A stretch of 10,419 nucleotides of DNA from Bacillota bacterium (GTDB lineage: Bacteria > Bacillota > Clostridia > Clostridiales > Clostridiaceae): contig JAEXLD010000029.1 in assembly GCA_023445445.1 (NCBI GenBank), positions 1-10,419 on the forward strand, written 5' to 3'. Positions 6,682-10,419 of the stretch are shown here, in pieces. How positions within the stretch are numbered: the stretch's first letter is position 1; the number at the start of each line of letters is the position of its first letter. A program made the translations under genes and the position numbers. The notes under the pieces were generated by a model. That model was not told where the DNA came from and made no database searches. It saw only the letters and a list, made by a program, of their open reading frames with translations.

Positions 6682-6854
6682 ATATCTTCAAGATCATTCT
6701 GTATTTCAGGAAGAGTATCACTAAGTTGCTTTATTATAGTTTGATAGTTTTCTTCTCTTATTTGATTTTGTTTTAAAACATAAAGCAATAGATATCCAAA
6801 TAATAAAGCAAAAATTCCTTGAGATGTAAGAAAATTAAATAGTTCACTGTTCAA
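6657..6854 (-). CDS. uviB: UviB / BhlA-type holin-like protein (intact copy)
   Basis: This 65-aa protein has a short N-terminal amphipathic segment (MNSELFNFLTSQ), one transmembrane helix at about residues 12-27 (GIFALLFGYLLLYVL), and a charged, coiled-coil-like C-terminal half (KQNQIREENYQTIIKQL..EIQNDLEDIKKQ). That is the layout of the BhlA/UviB family: small membrane proteins linked to bacteriocin release in C. perfringens (UviB) and to holin-like activity in Bacillus (BhlA). It probably permeabilises the membrane or lets the amidase encoded next to it reach the wall. AAGGAGG at 6861-6867 precedes the ATG. A UviA-type promoter lies at 6878-6905. A frameshifted second copy lies at 7760-7953. 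Confidence 0.85.
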   Translation of the reverse strand: MNSELFNFLTSQGIFALLFGYLLLYVLKQNQIREENYQTIIKQLSDTLPEIQNDLEDIKKQVFKS

Positions 6855-6877
6855 AATAAAACCTCCTTATACTAAGT

Positions 6878-6905
6878 ATAAAGAATTAAATTAATGAATA
6901 GTAAA
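6878..6905 (-). promoter_or_regulatory. UviA-type promoter of uviB
   Basis: On the minus strand TTTACT (6900-6905), 16 nt, then CTTTAT (6878-6883), about 25 bp before the uviB start codon. Same spacing as the amidase and uviA promoters. Confidence 0.55.
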
Positions 6906-6950
6906 TATGCAATTTTAAAGTATATGTATAAATATTAAAATAAATAGAGT

Positions 6951-6977
6951 TTAAAATCATAATATTAATGATTTTAA
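6951..6977. repeat. Perfect 10-bp inverted repeat in the uviB-uviA intergenic region
   Basis: TTAAAATCAT (6951-6960) pairs with ATGATTTTAA (6968-6977). It lies midway between the divergent uviB and uviA promoters and might bind a regulator controlling both. Pure AT-rich sequence makes chance possible. Otherwise 6906-7147 shows no gene. Confidence 0.4.
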
Positions 6978-7147
6978 GTACAAATAGCAATTTTAAAATT
7001 TTCCGATAGAATTCGATATTAAAAATTGAACAGCCTAATTATTAACATTTCAATACTAATAACTTGAAATATTTTTTTAACGATAATAGTTGATTTATAA
7101 ATCTTCTATATACATTTAAAGAGAAATAACAATTATTCCCAATAATG

Positions 7148-7175
7148 TTTACAAAATACATTTAAATTCCTTATT
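7148..7175 (+). promoter_or_regulatory. UviA-type promoter of uviA (autoregulation)
   Basis: TTTACA (7148-7153), 16 nt, CTTATT (7170-7175), 20 nt before the start codon. A UviA-dependent promoter in front of uviA would give positive feedback. Confidence 0.6.
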
Positions 7176-7195
7176 TAATTGAGGGGGATTTAAAT

Positions 7196-7717
7196 ATGGA
7201 CAAATATATTTATGAAAAATTGATAAGAGCTAAAGAAGGGGATAAAGATTGTTTAGAAGAAATAATAAAAATATTTGATCCTTTGATAAGTAAATATTCT
7301 AGATTATTAGATTTGGAAGATACAAAACAGGATCTTTATTTACATTTAATAAGAGTTATAAATAAGATTTCAATAGAAAAAAATAACTTTAATAATGATA
7401 AATTTATAGTAGGTTATATAGTAAAATCAGTAAGAAATGAATATATAAGATTGTCAAAAATGAAATATAAAAAAGAGAGTAATGAAGTACAATTAAATTT
7501 GGATATAGAAATAGAAAATGAAAAATTTGATTCAGATATTGAATTGATAGACGTATTTAATAAATTGAGTAAAATGGAATTCAATATAATGAAGTTAATA
7601 TATATTAATAGGTTATCAGTATCTGAAATCGCTAACAATATGAAAATATCACGGCAATCAGTAAATCAATGTAAGAATAGGGCTTTAAATAAACTTAGAA
7701 ATATATACTTGACATAA
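7196..7717 (+). CDS. uviA: UviA-type group 5 sigma factor
   Basis: This 173-aa RNA polymerase sigma factor belongs to the TcdR/BotR/TetR/UviA group of clostridial toxin and bacteriocin regulators. The N-terminal half contains the region 2-like block EIIKIFDPLISKYSRLL and EDTKQDLYLHLIRVI (about 22-57), which would bind core polymerase and the -10 element. The C-terminal region 4 (about 122-168) has the helix-turn-helix LSVSEIANNMKISRQSVNQCKNRALNKL, which would bind the -35 element. GAGGGGG (7181-7187) precedes the ATG. The size fits the family. It probably activates its own gene, uviB and the amidase through TTTACA-type promoters. In C. perfringens pIP404, UviA is induced by UV and turns on the bacteriocin gene bcn; no bcn is present here. 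No LexA-type operator was recognised by eye. Confidence 0.88.
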   Translation: MDKYIYEKLIRAKEGDKDCLEEIIKIFDPLISKYSRLLDLEDTKQDLYLHLIRVINKISIEKNNFNNDKFIVGYIVKSVRNEYIRLSKMKYKKESNEVQLNLDIEIENEKFDSDIELIDVFNKLSKMEFNIMKLIYINRLSVSEIANNMKISRQSVNQCKNRALNKLRNIYLT

Positions 7718-7746
7718 TAAAATTATTTAGATTGATTTAAATGTAT

Positions 7747-7781
7747 AAAAAAGCAGATATTATTTAAATATCTGCTTTTTT
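7747..7781. terminator. Bidirectional terminator after uviA, over the broken uviB
   Basis: AAAAAAGCAGATAT (7747-7760) pairs perfectly with ATATCTGCTTTTTT (7768-7781). It is the sister of the hairpin at 6642-6681 and ends uviA on the plus strand. Confidence 0.88.
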
Positions 7782-7953
7782 ATATCTTCAATGTCATTTT
7801 GAATTTCAGGAAGTGTATTACTAAGTTGCTTTATTATATTTTGATAGTTTGCTTCTCTTATTTGATTTTGCTTTAAAACATAAAGTAGAAGATAGCCAAA
7901 CAATAAAGCGAAAACTCCTGAGTAGTTAAAAAGTTAAATAGTTCACTATTCAT
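7760..7953 (-). pseudogene. Frameshifted second copy of uviB
   Basis: The minus-strand sequence from ATG 7951-7953 to TAA 7760-7762 encodes a close relative of the intact UviB, but it is 194 nt long, one short of a multiple of three. The frame starts MNSELFNFLTTQ; at 7919-7920 one base is missing before the GGA codon. With that base restored the product continues GVFALLFGYLLLYVLKQNQIREANYQ.. to EDIKKQIFK, 64 aa. Without it the protein leaves the frame inside the membrane helix and stops early. The ribosome site (AAAGGAGTGATC) is still good. The upstream promoter-like element has lost two spacer bases, consistent with relaxed selection. A sequencing error is possible, since a single indel is the only disabling change. 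Confidence 0.85.
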
Positions 7954-7975
7954 AAGATCACTCCTTTAAATATAA

Positions 7976-8001
7976 ATAAAGAGTTTTTGAAAAATAGTAA
8001 A
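7976..8001 (-). promoter_or_regulatory. Decayed UviA-type promoter of the broken uviB
   Basis: On the minus strand TTTACT (7996-8001) and CTTTAT (7976-7981) match the intact uviB promoter boxes exactly, but the spacer is 14 nt instead of 16, so activity is probably reduced or lost. Confidence 0.45.
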
Positions 8002-8052
8002 CTATTATTTTAACAATACAGATATTATATTTAAAATAAATATAAAAACCAT

Positions 8053-8081
8053 TTGCAAATGTAAAAGAAAACATTTAAAAT
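8053..8081 (+). promoter_or_regulatory. Promoter of the structured-RNA region
   Basis: TTGCAA (8053-8058), 17 nt, TAAAAT (8076-8081) is a reasonable sigma-A promoter directed into the non-coding region, with a start near 8088. The -35 box lies inside the 12-bp palindrome CATTTGCAAATG (8050-8061 region), a possible operator. Confidence 0.45.
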
Positions 8082-8087
8082 TGTTAT

Positions 8088-8318
8088 ATAAAATTAAATA
8101 AAAAAAGCTCTTATTCAACTCTTATCTATAAGGTTCCCGCCTTAAAGATAAGCCAAACTTTACAAGGTATTCCCGTACCAAGAAAGCCGTTAGAAAAGAA
8201 CTTCTTTTACAGTAACAACGTTACTTAAATATCATAATTGATAAGATTATGATAACCGATAAAGAAGAAAATTTCAAGCCTTTTGAGTATGGAAATACCT
8301 TACTCAAAAGGCTTTTTT
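8088..8318 (+). ncRNA. Candidate structured RNA of about 230 nt with its own terminator
   Basis: There is no coding frame with a ribosome site. In order: a stem 8121-8127 with 8146-8152 enclosing AAGG-loop-CCTT (8130-8143); a second hairpin GGTA-loop-TACC (8166-8179); AGTAAC/GTTACT (8211-8225); TATCATAA/TTATGATA (8230-8254); and a perfect 14-bp terminator at 8276-8318. The first two hairpins display the identical six-base loop TTCCCG, which argues for a functional RNA rather than chance palindromes. GGTTCCCG (8132-8139) is the exact complement of CGGGAACC at 8611-8618 in the downstream RNA region. I do not recognise a known RNA class. It may be a separate RNA or the 5' portion of the larger one. 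Confidence 0.6.
8276..8318 (+). terminator. Intrinsic terminator within the non-coding region
   Basis: Positions 8276-8289 pair perfectly with 8301-8314 around an 11-nt loop, followed by six T (8313-8318). It is among the strongest terminators in the window although no protein gene precedes it, supporting a non-coding transcript. Confidence 0.88.
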
Positions 8319-8330
8319 AATTTAAATTTA

Positions 8331-9010
8331 AAAAAGGACAAGCATTGAGCATAGACAGTAAATTTATGCAGTTGCCCTATGACTTACAGATGGGAGCTTC
8401 TAATAGTTTTTGTTGAGATAACAATAAATTATTAGGGGAGTCTTGCGAAGACTATAAAGATTTGCTTATTGAAAGATAAGCATACAGAAAGCACAACTGA
8501 TGCGAAATAGTGCCTACCAACGTTATACCTGGTCCTTATCTTTGGGTGTTGGTGTTGAGAGTGACGACTACTTAAAGGTCGGGTGTGGGAGTTCTAGGAT
8601 CGTAGGCGATCGGGAACCATTAGCAGACAATTCGTAAGCATTAGGATAGAACCATAATGTAGAAAGCTTGTGGGTGCAAAGACACGTAACAGATAAGGTG
8701 CAGATAGTGAAGGCGACCGAGGTAAAACCTCGTATTCTAAATTCGAAATCTTGACGTAGTTACTTCCTTACTGATAGTCATAATTATTTTTATGTCTATT
8801 GGTAAGGGAATAACTGCGTCCTTTTCGGCTCCCTCAGTTTCCCTCGTATTCTATGCCTTCGGCACCAAATTGCAAGGGTTTTCCCTTGATTTATAGACCA
8901 ACTGGAACCGATTGGGTTCGTTGAGCTTGCCGAAACGGTTCCTATCGGTGGAAGGCGGTAGCCAAGGAGGGTGAATGTCGCAGACAGAGGGAACCTAGTG
9001 GGTTCCCTTA
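8331..9010 (+). ncRNA. Large ornate structured RNA (about 680 nt), class not assigned
   Basis: This stretch has clearly higher GC than the rest of the plasmid, frequent stops in all frames and no ribosome site, but dense pairing. Visible stems: 8401-8434; 8439-8444 with 8448-8453; 8463-8482; 8598-8602 with 8607-8611; 8718-8722 with 8728-8732; a long imperfect arm of about 25 bp at 8753-8820; a UUCG-capped stem 8854-8864; 8873-8878 with 8883-8888; 8904-8909 with 8937-8942, competing with 8907-8912/8944-8949; and a final stem 8988-8995 with 9001-9008. Size, complexity and location on a mobile element recall the giant RNAs ROOL and GOLLD of Firmicute plasmids and phages, but I cannot match either consensus by eye. 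No group I or II intron core, RNase P or tmRNA hallmark was found. The strand is inferred from the flanking + genes and the upstream promoter and terminator. Confidence 0.7.
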
Positions 9011-9078
9011 AAGAAGGACTTTCAAATGAAATAAAGAATTATTAAAATAACTAACTTAAATAGAAAGAAGGTTATTTT

Positions 9079-9438
9079 ATGGCTAAGAAGAAATCTAAAT
9101 CAAAATTCTATGCTATAAAAGATGGTATAGGAGTTAAGGATATAATAGTTACTTCCTGGGATGAATGTTCTAAGCTTGTATTAGGCTATAATGCAGTATA
9201 TAAGAGTTTTAGGACAGAAGAAGAAGCTAAGAAGTATTTAGGAAGTGTAGATGTTGAGAAGGTCAAAGAACAAGTTAAAAAGGGTATGGAAGAAAGAAAG
9301 ATTAAAAAAGAAACTACAAGATCCCTTAATATCAGATTACCTAAAGAAATGTATAATGACTTTGAAGAGAAATGCAATAATATGAATTTAGATAAAGATA
9401 AGGCTATTTTTATGCTTATAGATGAATGGTTAAATTAA
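9079..9438 (+). CDS. Hybrid-binding domain (RNase H1 N-terminal type) fused to ribbon-helix-helix
   Basis: This is a 119-aa protein. Residues about 9-55 match the small N-terminal domain of RNase HI (Cauli_VI/HBD family): KFYAIKDG, then TSWDECSKLVLGYNAVYKSF, then EEEAKKYL, including W27, G36 and the aromatic-K-F block. In RNase H1 this domain grips RNA-DNA hybrids and double-stranded RNA. There is no RNase H catalytic domain. A charged linker (about 56-79) joins it to residues 80-118, TTRSLNIRLPKEMYNDFEEKC..KDKAIFMLIDEWLN, an RHH DNA-binding fold. AAGAAGG at 9064-9070 precedes ATG 9079. The gene starts 70 nt after the large RNA region in the same direction. It could tie that RNA, or an R-loop, to plasmid DNA, for example in copy control. 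That role is inference; the two domains are well supported. Confidence 0.8.
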   Translation: MAKKKSKSKFYAIKDGIGVKDIIVTSWDECSKLVLGYNAVYKSFRTEEEAKKYLGSVDVEKVKEQVKKGMEERKIKKETTRSLNIRLPKEMYNDFEEKCNNMNLDKDKAIFMLIDEWLN

Positions 9439-9802
9439 AGGATTTTAGGCTTTTATTTAGAGTTAATTAAGTGTATAGTTAAGGGGTTAATTAACAGTTA
9501 ATTAACTGTTAAAAGTGAGGTGTTATAAGGGTTGTATGATATTAATAAAGTTTCAGAGTTAACTGGGGTTAGTAAAGTAACTATATATAAGAAAATAAAA
9601 AAGATAAAGGAATTAGAGCCTTTTATAGTCAGAAAGGACGATAAAACCTATATCTTAGAAGATGGATTAAGGTTAATTAAGGAGCAGTTAACTGTTAACA
9701 ATAAGGTTAACTCTGAGATTGAATCAGAAGTTGCAATCGAAGGTATATCAACGGAGTTAACTATTAATAAAGAGTTAATTAACCTATTAACTGAACAGTT
9801 AA
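9429..9802. repeat. GTTAA motif array with a 22-bp perfect palindrome (candidate par site/operator)
   Basis: GTTAA begins at 9429, 9462, 9478, 9486, 9497, 9508, 9558, 9672, 9687, 9694, 9706, 9756, 9774 and 9798, often as AGTTAACT or GTTAATTAA, with further copies on the other strand. Positions 9491-9512 form a perfect 22-bp palindrome. The array starts before the gene at 9532 and continues well into it, then stops abruptly near 9802. Single-protein partition systems of the pSK1 Par type bind repeats just upstream of their own gene, so this is probably the centromere and autoregulatory site. Confidence 0.6.
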
Positions 9803-10032
9803 AGGAAAAAGATACTCAGCTTAAGGAAAAGGACAAGCAAATAGCTGAATTACATAAGCTAATAGAAAATAGCCAGATCCTTTTAAAAGAAGAACAGAAG
9901 AAATCAGATAAGCAGCTATATCTAAAAGAGCATTTTGAAGAAGTAGATAGTAAGCTCCAAGATTTAAGAGAAAAAATGGAGCAAAGAAAAAGTAATAATA
10001 AAAGTTTATTTAAAATATTTTCTAAATCATAG
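9532..10032 (+). CDS. pSK1 Par-like partition protein (HTH plus coiled coil)
   Basis: The 166-aa protein must start at TTG 9532, since an in-frame stop lies two codons upstream (9526-9528); AGTGAGGTG at 9514-9522 is the ribosome site. Residues 3-25 (INKVSELTGVSKVTIYKKIKKI) are a clear helix-turn-helix. Residues about 79-125 form a long coiled coil with repeated KEKD. The end is a basic-aromatic tail (SNNKSLFKIFSKS). HTH, coiled coil and short aromatic tail are the layout of Par from staphylococcal pSK1 and related DUF536-type proteins, which stabilise plasmids without an ATPase. pSK1 Par is longer (around 245 aa by memory), so this is a short member or a related regulator. The coding sequence itself contains many GTTAA motifs. 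A hairpin at 10059-10093 follows. Confidence 0.6.
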   Translation: MYDINKVSELTGVSKVTIYKKIKKIKELEPFIVRKDDKTYILEDGLRLIKEQLTVNNKVNSEIESEVAIEGISTELTINKELINLLTEQLKEKDTQLKEKDKQIAELHKLIENSQILLKEEQKKSDKQLYLKEHFEEVDSKLQDLREKMEQRKSNNKSLFKIFSKS

Positions 10033-10058
10033 TCTTTTTAATTTATACTTTGTAGGTT

Positions 10059-10093
10059 CATTAGATTCTTTTAAAATTTAAAGAAATCTAATG
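10059..10093. terminator. Inverted repeat after the Par-like gene, probable terminator
   Basis: CATTAGATT-CTTT (10059-10071) pairs with AAAG-AAATCTAATG (10080-10093) with one bulged base. It lies 27 nt after the stop codon. The T-run is weak (GGGATTTTA), so termination is likely but may be incomplete. Confidence 0.6.
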
Positions 10094-10199
10094 GGATTTT
10101 ACTAAGATTTTCTAAAATCTAAAGAAATTTAATAAATAATAATATTTTGTAATATTTTTTAGGGTATTTGTAGTGAATTGTAATATATCAATTTTCATG

Positions 10200-10249
10200 C
10201 TACTTTTTATGTGAATTAGAAAATTTGATACGATTTACACAAAAAGTAG
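10200..10249. repeat. Imperfect 16-bp inverted repeat
   Basis: CTACTTTTTATGTGAA (10200-10215) pairs with TTTACACAAAAAGTAG (10234-10249), one mismatch and one G-T pair, 18-nt loop. It lies in the gene-free region between the Par-like gene and the junction hairpins. It could be part of an origin or transfer site. Confidence 0.5.
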
Positions 10250-10277
10250 TAGCTAAATAATGCGTTAAGCTTGTATT

Positions 10278-10313
10278 TATCAGAAAATACGAGATTTCTA
10301 ATATCAGAAAATA
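10278..10313. repeat. Two direct repeats TATCAGAAAATA
   Basis: Identical 12-mers at 10278-10289 and 10302-10313, exactly 24 bp apart, with a partial third TATCAG at 10315-10320 that runs into the 18-bp inverted repeat. The spacing and position suggest protein-binding sites beside the hairpin cluster. Confidence 0.55.
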
Positions 10314-10317
10314 GTAT

Positions 10318-10419
10318 CAGGGCAAATTAGTCTTATTTCTCATGGCTAAAGGCCATTCGAAAACACCTAGAAAATTTTCCTTTACTTCGTAAAGCAAAAA
10401 CCGTAAAAAATTGTGGCTC
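10318..10419. other. Hairpin cluster, right part (continues at position 1)
   Basis: 10318-10335 is the perfect 18-base reverse complement of 60-77 across the junction. Inside it are a hairpin 10342-10346 with 10352-10356, the segment 10366-10374 complementary to 49-57, and a hairpin 10380-10385 with 10389-10394 (loop TTC). The last 31 bases duplicate the first 31 of the window, so 10389-10419 is the redundant end and not extra sequence. Confidence 0.6.

Noticed and set aside
7414..7638. 74-codon minus-strand open frame inside uviA
   Set aside because: Antisense to a well-supported sigma factor, no ribosome site, composition (Ile, Ser, Leu, Asn) typical of the reverse of AT-rich coding sequence.
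8904..8960. Group II intron domain V-like segment (GAGC, GAAA, GGTTC)
   Set aside because: Spacing and the catalytic helix do not fit the 34-nt domain V, no GUGYG-like 5' end was found, and there is no reverse transcriptase gene.
9186..9377. 63-codon minus-strand open frame inside the HBD-RHH gene
   Set aside because: Fully antisense to a gene with two recognisable domains and without its own ribosome site.

Overview
This window is most simply read as one complete small circular plasmid. Its first 31 bases (1-31) reappear exactly as its last 31 (10389-10419), so the unique circle is about 10,388 bp. Base composition is very AT-rich, Shine-Dalgarno sequences are strong (AGGAGG or GGGGG type), and TTG starts occur. 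The gene set (Rep_3 initiator with iterons, UviA/UviB-type proteins, a GerMN spore-germination lipoprotein) points to a spore-forming Clostridium, close to the C. perfringens bacteriocin-plasmid world (pIP404 is the classic carrier of uviA and uviB). The species call is inference.

Layout. 10318-160 (across the junction): a cluster of short-loop hairpins enclosed in part by a perfect 18-bp inverted repeat; possibly an oriT, a single-strand origin or an RNA. 441-2250: a + strand run with a replication-relaxation-like winged-helix protein, a second winged-helix protein overlapping it by 8 nt, and a 31-aa membrane peptide. 2428-3692: rep on the minus strand with its own promoter and six 21-bp iterons. 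3884-4838: a DNA-binding protein with a ribbon-helix-helix (RHH) C-terminus, translationally coupled to an unknown 132-aa protein. 5248-5724: a GerMN lipoprotein. 5790-8001: a lysis/sigma-factor island with an amidase, a holin-like UviB and a UviA sigma factor, plus the decayed halves of a second uviA-uviB pair. 8088-9010: about 0.9 kb of non-coding, GC-richer, hairpin-dense sequence that looks like one or two structured RNAs. 9079-9438: a small protein fusing an RNase H1-type hybrid-binding domain to an RHH domain. 9532-10032: a pSK1-Par-like partition protein with a dense GTTAA motif array.

How it works together (inference). Rep and the iterons drive replication, and the Par-like protein and the RHH proteins probably handle segregation and copy control. 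UviA, a group 5 sigma factor, probably turns on its own gene, uviB and the amidase: four promoter-like sites with TTTACA-type -35 boxes, exactly 16-nt spacers and CTTTAT/CTTATT-type -10 boxes precede these genes. That gives a holin-plus-lysin release cassette, yet no bacteriocin or toxin gene is visible for it to release.

The two most notable points are (i) a large ornate RNA-like region directly upstream of a gene whose product carries a domain known to bind RNA-DNA hybrids and double-stranded RNA, and (ii) a tandem uviA-uviB duplication in which opposite members decayed: the first uviA is an internal-deletion remnant beside an intact uviB, and the second uviA is intact beside a frameshifted uviB.
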